DNA of 64,000 nt from JASHPR01 sp963833885 (GCA_963833885.1 CAWHZU010000033.1:62001-126000); one strand, 5' to 3'; counted from the stretch's first letter, positions 17,155 through 26,574 are shown. The notes: generated by a model from the letters alone, not told the origin. Translations and numbers: made by a program.

Positions 17155-18408
17155 CTACCAGCGCGGCTGCCTGCGCTCATAACCGGGGTGCAGGCGGCGC
17201 ATGTAGCCGGTGTCGTCACGGGTCCGGATACCGCATCGCAGGTACTGTTCGTACAGCCGGGCCAGGGCTTCCCGGTCGAGTTCGACGCCGAGGCCGGGCC
17301 CGTCCGGGACGCGGAGCGCGCCGGCGCTGAAGGTAAACGGGTCGCCCGCCACGACGTCCTCGCTCTTCCACGGCCAGTGAGTATCGCAAGCGTAGGTTAG
17401 GTTCGGGGTGGCGGCGGCCAGGTGGACCATGGCGGCCAGGCTGATGCCGAGGTGGGAGTTGGAGTGCATGGACAGCCCGAGCCCGAACGTCTGGCAGATC
17501 CCGGCGAGCAGCCCGGACCGGCGCAAGCCGCCCCAATAGTGGTGGTCAGACAGCACCACCTGGACCGCGTCGTCCCGGATCGCCGAGGGCAGCTGGGTGA
17601 AGGCAACCACGCACATGTTGGTGGCCAGCGGCATTGGCGCGACGCGTGCCACCTGCGCCATGCCGTCGATGCCCGGCGTGGGGTCCTCGAGGTACTCGAG
17701 CACGCCGTCCAGGTCGCGGGCGACGTCGATGGCCGTGGCGGGCGTCCACGCGGCATTGGGATCGAGCCGCAGCGGGTGGTCGGGGAATGCCCGGCGCAGG
17801 GCGCGGATCGCGTCGGCTTCCTGCCCCGGCGGGAACACGCCGCCCTTCAGCTTGAGCGCGGTGAATCCGTAGCTGTCCACCATTCGCCGGGCCTGGGCCA
17901 CGATGCCGTCGGGATCGAGCGCCTGGCCCCAGTCGTCTGGGTCAGCGCCCGGATGCGCCGCCCACTTGTAGAACAGGTAGGCGGAGAACGGCACCTCGTC
18001 CCGCACCGCGCCGCCGAGCAGGTCGGCGACCGGGCGGCCGGCGGCCCGGCCCTGGATGTCCAGGCACGCCACCTCGAACGGCGAGAACACCCGGTCGGCC
18101 GCGTCGCTCTGACCGATCAGACCGGATGCGATCACGGCGTCGGGCGCCGCGATGGCCTGGACGCGGCGGTAGATGTCCCCGGTGTGATAGACGTCGGCGC
18201 CCTCGATGGCGGCGGCAGCGGCGCGCAGCGCGTCCAGATGCCGCTCGTCGGCGTAGGTCTCGCCCAGACCGGTAAGACCCGCGTCGGTATCGATCTCCAC
18301 GACGGCGCGCAGGGCGAAAGGCTCGTGTACGCCGACCGAGTTGAGCAGCGGCGGGTCAGCAAACGCGACCGGCGTGATCGTGACCTTTGAGATCCGCACC
18401 GCGCTCAT
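17155..18408 (-). CDS. gudD: Glucarate dehydratase, enolase superfamily
   Basis: 417 residues; predicted to dehydrate D-glucarate (or idarate) to 5-keto-4-deoxyglucarate in the sugar-acid pathway. The capping domain is followed by a TIM barrel with the KxK acid/base motif in FTALKLKGG, metal ligands in LRLDPNAAW, LEYLEDPTPG and LATNMCVV, and the His of MHSNSHLGISLAAM, a stretch characteristic of this branch. It could be a related sugar-acid dehydratase. No aldolase or transporter for the pathway is adjacent, so it appears to act alone in this window. Confidence 0.83.
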   Translation of the reverse strand: MSAVRISKVTITPVAFADPPLLNSVGVHEPFALRAVVEIDTDAGLTGLGETYADERHLDALRAAAAAIEGADVYHTGDIYRRVQAIAAPDAVIASGLIGQSDAADRVFSPFEVACLDIQGRAAGRPVADLLGGAVRDEVPFSAYLFYKWAAHPGADPDDWGQALDPDGIVAQARRMVDSYGFTALKLKGGVFPPGQEADAIRALRRAFPDHPLRLDPNAAWTPATAIDVARDLDGVLEYLEDPTPGIDGMAQVARVAPMPLATNMCVVAFTQLPSAIRDDAVQVVLSDHHYWGGLRRSGLLAGICQTFGLGLSMHSNSHLGISLAAMVHLAAATPNLTYACDTHWPWKSEDVVAGDPFTFSAGALRVPDGPGLGVELDREALARLYEQYLRCGIRTRDDTGYMRRLHPGYERRQPRW

Positions 18409-18541
18409 GCTGCCACCGCCGCAGGCTTAGCGCCGGCAGTCTGCCGCAAAACCGTGCCCCAGTCCCCGTCGCTTGGGGTGTCGGGCGGCCCGTCGCGAAC
18501 GGGCGATGTCACAGCCGGAGGCGAGGATCGCAACTAGGGAC

Positions 18542-19135
18542 ATGAGCACTGAGGCAAGAGCACTGACCATGCCGGAGCGGCTGGTCGCGGTGAGAGCGCG
18601 GTCGCGCGGGCGGCCGCCGAGATCGCCGCTCGAGGAATTCGAGCAGGTGTACCTGCGCAACGTCGACGTCCTCATGGGCTACTTCGCGCGCCGGTGCCAC
18701 GATCCGCACACGGTCGCCGATCTCACCTCGGAGACGTTCGTCCGGGCCATGGACGGCTTCGCCAGGTTCGACCCCCGCCGGGGATCGGACCGGGCGTGGC
18801 TGTTCGGCATCGCCGCGCATGTGTTCGCCCGCCACTGCGAGCAGTCGGCGGGCGGCCGGGAAGCGGCCGCGCGGCTCGGCGGCCACCGGACGCTGGGCAT
18901 GGACGAGATCGAGGAGCTCGCCGAGCGGATCGATGCCGAGCGCGAGGGCGCCGCGCTGATGCGGCGGTGCGCACGGCTGCCCGCGGTCGAGCGGGCGGCG
19001 ATCGAGCTCGTCGACCTGGATGGGCTCAGCCCGAAGGAGGCGGCGCAGGCCCTCGGCGTCTCCGGTGTCGCATTCCGAAAGCGGTTGTCCCGGGCGAGGT
19101 CCCGGCTGAGGAAGGAACACGAGAGCAATGACTAA
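18542..19135 (+). CDS. ECF-type RNA polymerase sigma factor
   Basis: 197 residues from ATG 18542 with AGGGA just upstream. The sigma-2 region (FEQVYLRNVDVLMGYFARR, DLTSETFVRAMDGFARFD, AWLFGIAAHVFARHCEQ) is followed by the sigma-4 helix-turn-helix (LPAVERAAIELVDLDGLSP, EAAQALGVSGVAFRKRLSRA). It overlaps the next gene by eight bases, and that single-pass protein may be its partner. A longer frame is open upstream but lacks family motifs. Confidence 0.9.
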   Translation: MSTEARALTMPERLVAVRARSRGRPPRSPLEEFEQVYLRNVDVLMGYFARRCHDPHTVADLTSETFVRAMDGFARFDPRRGSDRAWLFGIAAHVFARHCEQSAGGREAAARLGGHRTLGMDEIEELAERIDAEREGAALMRRCARLPAVERAAIELVDLDGLSPKEAAQALGVSGVAFRKRLSRARSRLRKEHESND

Positions 19136-19652
19136 GTTCACAGATCATCTCTGGAGTGATCTCGCCCGAGAGCACGGCGCGACCCTCGCGAACGCCGACC
19201 GCCTCGAACCGGCCCGTGCTCCTCTCCTCCGGCGTCCGCGAGTACTCGCGGGCAGCACGCTCGGGCTGGCGGGCGTCGGCACGGCGCTTGCGCTCACCCT
19301 GGGCGCGAGCAGCACGCCGGCGTTTGCCGTCACGACGAGCGGCGATGGCTCGGTGCTGGTCACGATCAACCAGACCACGGCGCTTCCCCAGGCGAATGCC
19401 AAGCTCACCGCGATGGGGATCCACGAGCAGGTCACGATTTATATGGCGTCCGGGGCAGCAGCCGTCAGCGGCCCGGTGACCTGCACGCCGGCGCCGGGTG
19501 TGTCGGGGCCGCCGGTGAAGGTTCTCGTGGGCACGAACGGCACGCAGGTGATCAACTCGGGAAACACCGGCGCCGGCACCTGGCACCTGGGCGCCTGCCA
19601 CCTAACGGGCGACAGCGGCTCGGGCAACACCGGCAACACGGGCCCTGGGTGA
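19128..19652 (+). CDS. Single-pass membrane protein coupled to the sigma factor
   Basis: 174 residues: a cytoplasmic N-terminus of about 35 residues (FTDHLWSDLAREHGATLANA), one membrane segment (VLAGSTLGLAGVGTALALTL) and an external domain ending in a Gly/Asn/Thr-rich tail. The overlap with the sigma gene suggests an anti-sigma or sensor role, but no zinc-finger HxxxCxxC motif is present. Many similar actinobacterial proteins lack an assigned function. It leads directly into the YfhO-like gene. Confidence 0.72.
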   Translation: MTKFTDHLWSDLAREHGATLANADRLEPARAPLLRRPRVLAGSTLGLAGVGTALALTLGASSTPAFAVTTSGDGSVLVTINQTTALPQANAKLTAMGIHEQVTIYMASGAAAVSGPVTCTPAPGVSGPPVKVLVGTNGTQVINSGNTGAGTWHLGACHLTGDSGSGNTGNTGPG

Positions 19653-19656
19653 TCTG

Positions 19657-21855
19657 GTGAGGGCCGCCGGCGCCCGCCCGGCGCGGGCGTCGGCGATGGC
19701 CCGGCTTGCGGTTCGGCTCCCGGCCGACGGCGGGGGCCGGACCGCTGTGTGGTGGCCGTGGTCGATCGTCGCCGCGGCTGCCGGATGGAACCTCGTGAGC
19801 CTGCGCGCGCTCACGCTAGGGGTCGCGTACCTCGACGACAACTCGGTGCACGAGCAGATGGTGCGGTTCGCGACGGCGCAGTTGCGCGCCGGGCACCTGC
19901 CGCTCACCAGCTGGTTCCCGTTTCTCGGGGAGGGGTCGCCGCAGTTCCTGCACTACCAGAGTTTGCCGGCGATCCTGACCGGGCTGGTGGGCCTGGCGGT
20001 CGGCCCCGACGTGGCGTTTCGCTGGTCGCTGTACCTGCTCTTGTCGCTGTGGCCGATCAGCGTCTACCTGTCGGCCCGCGCGTTCGGGGCGGGCAGGCCT
20101 GCGGCGGCCGCTTCGGCCGCGATGGCTCCGTTCCTGGTGAGCGCCACGGGGGTCGGCTACGAGCAGCACGCCTACGTGTGGACGGGGTTCGGCGTCTGGA
20201 CGCAGCTGTGGGCGTCGTGGACACTGCCGCTCGCGTGGGGCTGGAGCTGGCGAGCGATCCGCGACGGGCGCGGCTACCTCGCAGCGATCCTGCTGACCGC
20301 GCTCACCGTCGCGCTGCACTTCGAGACCGGCTACCTCGCGCTGTCGATGCTGCTCGTCTGGCCGCTCCTCGCCGGCAGGCCGCTCGTGGCCCGGTTGCGG
20401 CGGGCTGCGGTCCTCCTCGGCGGTTCGCTGCTCGCGGCGGCGTGGGTGATCGTCCCGCTCGTGGAGCAGCGTCGGTGGGCGGCGGTCAACGAGCCGCTGC
20501 AGGGCAGCGGACTCGTCAACGGCTACGGCGCGCGCAGCGTGCTGCACTGGCTGGTCTCGGGGCAGCTGCTCGACTACGGCCGGCTACCAGTCGTGACCGT
20601 GCTGGCGGCGCTCGGTTTCGGGTTGGCGTGGCTTGCCTGGTCCTCGAGCGCCGACGCCCGCGCCCTGCTGGCCGCGCTCGCGGTGTGCCTGCTGTTCGCC
20701 TTCGGCCGCACGACGTTCGGGTCGCTCGTCGACGTGATCCCGGGCGGGGCTGACCTCTTCTTCCGCCGCTTCATGATGGGCGTGCAGCTCGCCGCGCTGC
20801 TGCTGGCCGGCCAGGGAGCGGCGTGGCTGGCGGCAAGATGCGTGCGGCTGCTCGAAGCCCGAGTTCCACGCTGGCTGCCCGGCCTGTCCCCGGCTGCGGT
20901 TCTCGTCGCGGCTGTCGTGGTGCTCGCGCCCGCGTGGCTTCAGCTCGGCGCCTACGACCGCCATGACGGCGCCGCGATCGCGGCCCAGCGCCGCGCGGAC
21001 AGCACCGAGGGCGCCGACGTCGATCGCCTCGTCGCGGTGATCGAACGCGACGGCGGCGGCCGGACGTACGCGGGGATGCCGTCGAACTGGGGGCAGCACT
21101 TCACCGTCGGGGCGGTGCCCGTGTTCAAGTACCTGGAGAGCCGCGACGTCGACGAAGTCGGATACACGCTGCGGACGGCGTCACTGATGACCGACCCGGA
21201 GTACTTCTTCGACGAGCGAGACCCCTCCGACTACCGGCTGTTCGGGATCCGGTACCTCATCCTTCCCGCCCGCGACCGGCCGCCGGTGCCCGCGCGGCTG
21301 GCGATGCGTTCCGGCCCTTACTGGCTGTGGACGATCGACGGCGCCGGCTATGTCCAGGCCGGCCGGATCGTCGGTGAGATATCGGCGAACCGGACGAACG
21401 TGGGTGCCCGCAGCGTTCGGCTGCTTCGCTCCGGGCTCGCCGCGGACGGCGCGTATCTCGGTGTCAGGTACGGGTCCGGCGGTGGCGGGGATGGCCCGCT
21501 GCCGACGGTGCGCAGCCAGTCCTCCGCCGGCGAGGTCGGCGCGGAACGCGCCGACCTCGATGATGGCGAGGCCTCCGCGACGGTGCGGATGCGCCAGGCC
21601 GGAGTCGCGGTGCTCAGCGCCTCTTATGACCCCGGGTGGACGGCAACCGTGAACGGCCGACCGCGACCTGTCCGGATGGTGGCGCCGGCGCTTGTCGCCG
21701 TTGACGTCCCCGCGGGCACAGACCACGTCGTGTTCCGCTTCCACGGGTACGGCGACTACCCGGCGTTGCTCGCGCTGAGCGGCCTCACCCTCGCCATGGT
21801 CGCCGCCGCGCCGGTGTGCGCGCGGCGCGCGAGGCGGTGCCGCGACGCTACGTAG
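19657..21855 (+). CDS. YfhO-like polytopic membrane protein
   Basis: 732 residues from GTG 19657, four bases after the previous stop. About eleven to thirteen helices are followed by a large external C-terminal domain with a jelly-roll-like end (VLSASYDPGWTATVNGRP, VAVDVPAGTDHVVFRFHGYG) and a last helix. That C-terminal pattern is diagnostic of YfhO-like and PMT-related envelope proteins. The first loop carries AYLDDNSVHEQM with an acidic pair. It probably transfers a sugar from a lipid carrier or supports such transfer. The operon layout suggests control by the sigma factor. Confidence 0.72.
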   Translation: MRAAGARPARASAMARLAVRLPADGGGRTAVWWPWSIVAAAAGWNLVSLRALTLGVAYLDDNSVHEQMVRFATAQLRAGHLPLTSWFPFLGEGSPQFLHYQSLPAILTGLVGLAVGPDVAFRWSLYLLLSLWPISVYLSARAFGAGRPAAAASAAMAPFLVSATGVGYEQHAYVWTGFGVWTQLWASWTLPLAWGWSWRAIRDGRGYLAAILLTALTVALHFETGYLALSMLLVWPLLAGRPLVARLRRAAVLLGGSLLAAAWVIVPLVEQRRWAAVNEPLQGSGLVNGYGARSVLHWLVSGQLLDYGRLPVVTVLAALGFGLAWLAWSSSADARALLAALAVCLLFAFGRTTFGSLVDVIPGGADLFFRRFMMGVQLAALLLAGQGAAWLAARCVRLLEARVPRWLPGLSPAAVLVAAVVVLAPAWLQLGAYDRHDGAAIAAQRRADSTEGADVDRLVAVIERDGGGRTYAGMPSNWGQHFTVGAVPVFKYLESRDVDEVGYTLRTASLMTDPEYFFDERDPSDYRLFGIRYLILPARDRPPVPARLAMRSGPYWLWTIDGAGYVQAGRIVGEISANRTNVGARSVRLLRSGLAADGAYLGVRYGSGGGGDGPLPTVRSQSSAGEVGAERADLDDGEASATVRMRQAGVAVLSASYDPGWTATVNGRPRPVRMVAPALVAVDVPAGTDHVVFRFHGYGDYPALLALSGLTLAMVAAAPVCARRARRCRDAT

Positions 21856-21909
21856 TGTTAGTTATCTGTTACGTTGTGCAGACAGCTTGAGATCATCGGG
21901 GGGATAACC

Positions 21910-22200
21910 ATGCGAGTCATGGCCAGGATCACTTTGCCGGTGGAGTCGGGAAACCGGGCGATCAAGGACGGCAGCCTGGGCACGGTCATGCAGCGTGCCG
22001 CGCAGCGCTGGAAGCCCGAGGCGATGCATTTCACGACCTTCGACGGGCAGCGGACCGCGTATATGGTCTTCGATCTTCCGGACGCATCCGACATTCCTTC
22101 GTTTGCGGAGCCGTTCTTCATGGAACTGAACGCAGGTGTGGAGATCGCTCCGGCGATGAATGGCGACGACCTGCAGAAGGGGCTTTCTCAGGTCAGCTGA
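21910..22200 (+). CDS. Small DUF3303-like or monooxygenase-fold protein
   Basis: 96 residues from ATG 21910 behind a G-run. The pattern VMARITLPVESGNRAIKDG, ALIGN-like MHFTTFDGQRTAYMVFDL and a C-terminal FMELNAGVEIAPAMNGDDL fits the dimeric alpha-beta barrel fold of DUF3303-type proteins. No catalytic residues can be named. The 54-bp spacer upstream is AT-rich (TTAGTTATCTGTTACG) and probably holds its promoter. It is convergent with the acetyltransferase-like gene. Confidence 0.6.
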   Translation: MRVMARITLPVESGNRAIKDGSLGTVMQRAAQRWKPEAMHFTTFDGQRTAYMVFDLPDASDIPSFAEPFFMELNAGVEIAPAMNGDDLQKGLSQVS

Positions 22201-22220
22201 GGAGCCGCCTCCTTGTCCGT

Positions 22221-22970
22221 CTAGGCGCCGGTCTGGTGGATGATCCAGATGTTGGGCTCCCAGTACTCGCCGGTGTCAGCTTCCCGGTCGATGTGCACGG
22301 TGGCAAGGCCAGCCGGGAACACGTAGTCCGCGGTCTCCGGGAACTGCATGCCGGTCCAGGACTCCCAATCCCCGACGCTGCCGGTGATGTGCAGCGAGCG
22401 GGGGATGGCCGGCCCGATCCGGGCGCCCATTCGGGTGTGCACCCGCACCCACGGGTCGAACGGCTCGCCGTCCGGGCGAGTCCAGTGGGCGTACCGCTCG
22501 ATGGGAATCGTGGGGTAGCGGTCCTTGCGGCTGGGGCGCACGGGCGCGATCAGGTGGTCGAGCCCGGCCTCGCGCGTCAGGTCCGCCATCGCCTTGAGCA
22601 GCACGCCGGACAGGCGCCTGCCCTGGTGCCGCGGCGGGATCTTGGCCGCCAGCGCGCTGACCGCCGTCGGCTGCCCGCCCGCGGCGCGCAGTTCAAAGGC
22701 CGCGGCTAGGGTCGCGTCGATGCCGGGCCCGAGGTCGGCGTCGGTGCCGTCCCAGGCCACCGGGATCGTGTGGCCCTCGGCCAGGACCAGCTGCTCACTG
22801 GGGTCGTAGAGCACGAACTGCCAGTCGGGGAAGAGGTCGTACAGCTGCGCCCAGTAGTAGTTGATGAACTCGCCATGCAGGTTGTACTCGGGCCAGACCT
22901 CATCGGACAGATCGCGAATGTCATCCCACAGTTCGGGCCGCTCGCTGCGCCGGACAACCTGCAGGTCCAT
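22221..22970 (-). CDS. GNAT-like acetyltransferase
   Basis: 249 residues. LYDPSEQLVLAEGHTIPV is followed by AVSALAAKIPPRHQGRRLSG, where the Q-G-R-R-L-S-G run resembles the acyl-CoA-binding motif A of GNAT enzymes, then VLLKAMADLTREAGLDHLIA. The C-terminal half (WVRVHTRMGARIGPAIP) is less typical. The acyl acceptor is unknown. It is 24 bases downstream of the VOC gene on the same strand, and the two may be co-transcribed. Confidence 0.68.
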   Translation of the reverse strand: MDLQVVRRSERPELWDDIRDLSDEVWPEYNLHGEFINYYWAQLYDLFPDWQFVLYDPSEQLVLAEGHTIPVAWDGTDADLGPGIDATLAAAFELRAAGGQPTAVSALAAKIPPRHQGRRLSGVLLKAMADLTREAGLDHLIAPVRPSRKDRYPTIPIERYAHWTRPDGEPFDPWVRVHTRMGARIGPAIPRSLHITGSVGDWESWTGMQFPETADYVFPAGLATVHIDREADTGEYWEPNIWIIHQTGA

Positions 22971-22994
22971 TCCGCCAGTATCTCCGGCACCCGG

Positions 22995-23387
22995 CTACGC
23001 CGGGCCGATGAGGTCCCATTTGTTGCCAGCGACGTCGAGAAACACCGCAACGCGCCCGTAAGGTGCGCTGCGCGGCGGCCGGGTGAACCGGACTCCGGCG
23101 GCGGACAGCCGCTGGTAAGCCTCGTCGAAGTCGTCAACGTGCAGGAAGAAGCCCACCCGCCCGGCGACCTGGTTTCCGACCGCGGCAGCCTGGTCGGGCC
23201 CGTCCGCCCGGGCCAGCAGCAGGCCGGTTGCGGCGCCAGGCGGCCGCACCACGACCCAGCGCTTCGGGCGCCCGTCGTTGGTCAGGTCGGGATGATCCTC
23301 GACAAGCTCGAAGCCGAGGGTGCCAACGAAGAACTCGATCGCCGGGTCGTACTCCGCGACCACGATGGTCACCAGGCCGAGATGCAC
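22995..23387 (-). CDS. VOC-family (glyoxalase-fold) protein
   Basis: 130 residues from GTG 23387. The two beta-alpha-beta-beta-beta modules are visible: MHLGLVTIVVAEYDPAIEFF and VGFFLHVDDFDEAYQRL, with VAVFLDVAGNKWDLIGP at the end supplying a likely metal-binding position. Members are lyases, dioxygenases or resistance proteins; this one cannot be assigned further. It lies nine bases downstream of the exporter gene and is probably in its operon, so a link to detoxification is possible. Confidence 0.82.
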   Translation of the reverse strand: MHLGLVTIVVAEYDPAIEFFVGTLGFELVEDHPDLTNDGRPKRWVVVRPPGAATGLLLARADGPDQAAAVGNQVAGRVGFFLHVDDFDEAYQRLSAAGVRFTRPPRSAPYGRVAVFLDVAGNKWDLIGPA

Positions 23388-23396
23388 CGCGCCAGG

Positions 23397-25181
23397 TTAG
23401 CGGAGCCTGCCGCCCGCCCTGGCCGCGACCGTCTGCGGCGCGGCGGGCTCCGACTGTGCGGCGGGCCCCGATTCCGCCGCCGCGGGCTCCGGCTCGTTGG
23501 CCGGCTCGGCCCCTTCGCCGTGCAGTTCGTGCACGTACCTGCCGCCGCGAAGCAGCGAGGCGACGGCCGCGATCAGGCAGGCAGCGATCGCGAAGTCGAA
23601 CGCGATGTCCAGCCCGTGCTGGAACGGCCCGGAGATCAGCGACGGGAAGAACGTGTGCCCGGTGAGGTAGGCCGCGTGGCTGGCGGGCAGCTTGCTGATG
23701 ACGTGCCCCAGCAGCGTCTGCACCGGGTTGTAGCCGAGCAGCGCGGCGAACATGATCGAAACCGGCGGCAGTGCGGCGACCCGGGCCGCGTCCGCGTGCG
23801 GCACGCCCTGCGCGACCAGGCCGTGGTTGAGCGCGGTCGGCAGAGCCGAGGCCAGTCCGAGGATGATCAGCGTGAAGAAGACGCCGATCGACAGCACCAT
23901 GGCGGAGTTCTGGAACGTGGCGCTCATCCCGGCACCCACGCCGCGCCGCTCGGGCGGCAGGCTGTTCATGATCGCGGCACGGTTCGGCGAGGCGAACAGG
24001 CCCATGCCGATGCCGTTGAGCAGCAGGATGGCCGCGAACTGCCAGTACACGAAGTCAACCGGCAGCACCTGCAGCAGCGCGAACGAGGCCGCGGCCAGGA
24101 TCATGCCGCCGGTCGAGAACGGACGCGCGCCGAGCCGGTCGGACAGCCAGCCGGAGACCGGCCCGGCCATCAGGAAGCCGATGGTCAGCGGCAGCATCGC
24201 GATGCCCGCCCACAGCGGGGTGTCGCTGAAGCTGTAGCCGTGGATCGGCAGGTAGATGCCCTGCAGCCAGATGATCAGGATGAACATCAGGCCGCCGCGG
24301 CCGAGGCTGGACAGCAGGCTGGCCATGTTCCCCGCGGTGAACGCACGGATCCGGAACAGGGCGAGCTGGAACATGGGCTCGGCGACCCGGGTCTCGATCA
24401 CGCAGAAGATCGCCAGGATTGCCAGGCCGCCGATGATCAGGCCCAGCACGAGCGGGCTGGTCCAGCCCATCGTGTGGCCGCCGTAGGGCTGGATGCCGTA
24501 GGTGATGCCGACGAGAACCGCGACCAGGCCGGCGCCGAAGGTCACGTTGCCCGCCCAGTCGAGCTTGGCCGGGCGGCGGATGCCCCGCTCCTGGAGCTTC
24601 AGGTACGACCAGATCGTGCCGAGCACCCCGAACGGCACCGAGACCAGGAAGACGTAGCGCCAGTTCAGCGGGCCGAGCACGCCACCGAGCACGAGCCCGA
24701 TGAATGAGCCCGCGATGGCGGCCACCTGGTTCAGCCCGAGCGCGAGGCCGCGCTCGTTGGCCGGGAAGGCGTCGGTGAGGATCGCGCTGGAGTTGGCCAT
24801 CAGCATGGCTCCGCCGACCCCCTGCAGGATGCGGATGCAGATCAGCCACCAGGCTGCCGCGGTGCCGTGCAGCCAGGTCAGCGACAGCATGATGGAGAAC
24901 AGGGCGAACAGCGCGAAGCCCAGATTGAACATCCGGACCCGGCCGAACATGTCGCCAAGCCGCCCGAAGCTGACCACCAGAACCGCGGTCACCACCAGGT
25001 AGCCCATGATCAGCCAGAGCAGCAGGCTGGTGTTGCCCGGCTGCAGCGGATTGACGCCAATGCCACGGAAGATGTCGGGCAGCGCGATCAGCATGATGGA
25101 GGCGTTGATCGTGGCCATCAGCATGCCGATCGTCGTGTTCGACAGCGCGATCCACTTGTAGTGGGCGGAACCGAGCGGCAT
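23397..25181 (-). CDS. EmrB/QacA-type (DHA2) MFS drug exporter
   Basis: 594 residues with about fourteen helices. Motif A GRLGDMFGRVRMF, motif C-like ILQGVGGAMLMANSSAILTD, and the opening WIALSNTTIGMLMATINASI with LPDIFRGIGVNP are typical of DHA2 proton-drug antiporters. A 50-residue Ala/Glu/Pro-rich cytoplasmic tail is unusual but harmless. ATG 25181 was chosen because AGGGAGG lies seven bases upstream; in-frame ATGs at 25187 and 25238 are less well placed. An operator-like repeat lies at 25244-25263, so it is likely induced by a MarR- or TetR-type regulator encoded elsewhere. Confidence 0.9.
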   Translation of the reverse strand: MPLGSAHYKWIALSNTTIGMLMATINASIMLIALPDIFRGIGVNPLQPGNTSLLLWLIMGYLVVTAVLVVSFGRLGDMFGRVRMFNLGFALFALFSIMLSLTWLHGTAAAWWLICIRILQGVGGAMLMANSSAILTDAFPANERGLALGLNQVAAIAGSFIGLVLGGVLGPLNWRYVFLVSVPFGVLGTIWSYLKLQERGIRRPAKLDWAGNVTFGAGLVAVLVGITYGIQPYGGHTMGWTSPLVLGLIIGGLAILAIFCVIETRVAEPMFQLALFRIRAFTAGNMASLLSSLGRGGLMFILIIWLQGIYLPIHGYSFSDTPLWAGIAMLPLTIGFLMAGPVSGWLSDRLGARPFSTGGMILAAASFALLQVLPVDFVYWQFAAILLLNGIGMGLFASPNRAAIMNSLPPERRGVGAGMSATFQNSAMVLSIGVFFTLIILGLASALPTALNHGLVAQGVPHADAARVAALPPVSIMFAALLGYNPVQTLLGHVISKLPASHAAYLTGHTFFPSLISGPFQHGLDIAFDFAIAACLIAAVASLLRGGRYVHELHGEGAEPANEPEPAAAESGPAAQSEPAAPQTVAARAGGRLR

Positions 25182-25652
25182 GAACATCCTCCCTGGAGGG
25201 GCTGCTGCCAGCGCAGGTCGGCTCGTGGCGGGCAGCACGATGCTAGTTGCTTAATGCGAACTAACTAAGGTTCCAGGGTATTCCCGATCCCGCCCAGACG
25301 CGCGAGACGGCATCGGCGACGATGCCCTGCTCGCCGCGCTGGCGCTGCTGCCTGCCGCCCGTGCCGGGCCGAGTCGACGGCCACGACCGGGACGCCTGCC
25401 ACACCGTCTGGATCCAGTTCCACGAGGATTTCCTCGCTACCCTCGGATTCCGCGCGGCACCGACGCCTAGCGCGCCGGTGGGCACGTGCCGTTTGTGTCC
25501 GGAAAAGCAGCGACACACCGGAGGGCCTGCTTCATTTCGCGGGTCGATTCCCGCACCATGATCCCGATGACTTACAAAGCGGCACGTGTCAGGACGTGCG
25601 GCAATCGGGGCGCTGAGGTCGCAATGTGGCGCTCATCGCGCTGGGGGTGTCT
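25182..25652. other. Gene-poor divergent region upstream of exporter and deacetylase
   Basis: 471 bases. The left part holds the exporter leader and an operator-like repeat. The middle (25322-25561) has an open rightward frame with a protein-like stretch, HDRDACHTVWIQFHEDFLA, but no start region or family match. It may be a gene remnant. No RNA gene was recognised. The promoter of the deacetylase gene should lie near 25560-25640. Confidence 0.4.
25244..25263. promoter_or_regulatory. Candidate operator of the MFS exporter
   Basis: TAGTT-N10-AACTA inverted repeat centred on TTAATG. It lies about 63 bases upstream of the chosen exporter start, and the right side is extended by ACTAA. MarR- and TetR-type repressors of drug exporters bind such A/T-flanked dyads. 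The nearest window genes include no such regulator, so this rests on position and symmetry alone. Confidence 0.4.
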
Positions 25653-26459
25653 ATGACCGAGGATGCGTCGGAAGACGACAGATACTCGGTTACGTTCGTA
25701 AACCGCAGGCGGGTGCTGCTGGCCGTCGGCGGCATCGTGCTCACCAGCTTTCCGGCGGCCCGGCTCGATCCGGCTCATTCGGCTGAGGTGCCCGCCCGCC
25801 ATCACGTTCCGGCGAAGCGCCGGCACCAGGCTCATCACGTCGCCCCCGCTTATGAAGTGCCTTCCTATCCGCTGAACCACCCGCTTTACTACATCAACGA
25901 CGCTTCCAAGGCGATTGCGCTGACGATCGATGACGGCCCCGATCCGGCCTACACGCCGCAGGTCCTGAGCGTGCTGCACAAATACAGCGTGACCGCCACG
26001 TTCTCCATGATCGGCGAGCACGTGGCGGCCTACCCGCAGCTGGCCCGGACGGTCCACGAGGCCGGGCACAAGATCTGCAACCACACCTGGACGCACTCCG
26101 ACCTCGTCGGCATGCGGGTGCCCAGGGTGCGCGACGAGCTGACCCGGGCGGGCGACGCGATCCACGCTGCGACCGGCGTGCACCCCGCCCTGTTCCGCGC
26201 GCCCTACGGCGCGTGGTCTCGCGCCGTGATCAGGCAGTGTGAGCGGATGAAGATGGTCCCGCTGGACTGGTCCGTCGATCCGCGCGACTGGTCGCAGCCG
26301 GGGGTGCGCAAAATCGTCAGGAACATCATGAGGAACACCCAGCCCGGGTCGATCATCCTGGAGCACGACGGCGGCGGAAACCGGTCCGAGACGGTCAAGG
26401 CGCTGCGCATCGTCCTGCCCCGGCTGCTGGATGAGGGCTACCACTTCGAGACGCCGTGA
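25653..26459 (+). CDS. Exported polysaccharide deacetylase (CE4)
   Basis: 268 residues from ATG 25653. A short basic N-terminus and hydrophobic segment (NRRRVLLAVGGIVLTSFPAA) give a signal peptide or anchor. The NodB domain (about 85-265) has TIDDGPD (catalytic base and metal Asp), NHTWTHSDL (metal His pair), RAPYGAW, a DWSVDPRDW block and ILEHDGGG with the last His. All metal ligands are present, so it should remove N-acetyl groups from peptidoglycan or another cell-wall glycan. It is apparently monocistronic. Confidence 0.9.
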   Translation: MTEDASEDDRYSVTFVNRRRVLLAVGGIVLTSFPAARLDPAHSAEVPARHHVPAKRRHQAHHVAPAYEVPSYPLNHPLYYINDASKAIALTIDDGPDPAYTPQVLSVLHKYSVTATFSMIGEHVAAYPQLARTVHEAGHKICNHTWTHSDLVGMRVPRVRDELTRAGDAIHAATGVHPALFRAPYGAWSRAVIRQCERMKMVPLDWSVDPRDWSQPGVRKIVRNIMRNTQPGSIILEHDGGGNRSETVKALRIVLPRLLDEGYHFETP

Positions 26460-26574
26460 CCGCGGCGTTTCCGTGCGCGGTCGGCCCGCGACGGCGTTTC
26501 TGCGCGGCTGACCCCGCGACCGTGATCGGCCCTGCGACCGCTACATCTCGGCGCGCGCCCGCTAGGTTCGTTAT

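Noticed and set aside
8721..22200. The envelope gene run as one polysaccharide cluster
   Set aside because: The genes are on both strands, interrupted by unrelated sugar-acid and regulatory genes, and no Wzx/Wzy or sugar-nucleotide genes are present. Only small operons can be supported.
22770..24707. 645-codon plus-strand frame opposite the MFS exporter and VOC genes
   Set aside because: It is antisense to three clear proteins and consists of low-complexity Arg/Gln/Asp/Ala sequence.
25539..25554. tRNA T-arm-like sequence GCGGGTCGATTCCCGC
   Set aside because: The loop has six instead of seven bases and no acceptor, D or anticodon arms are found around it.
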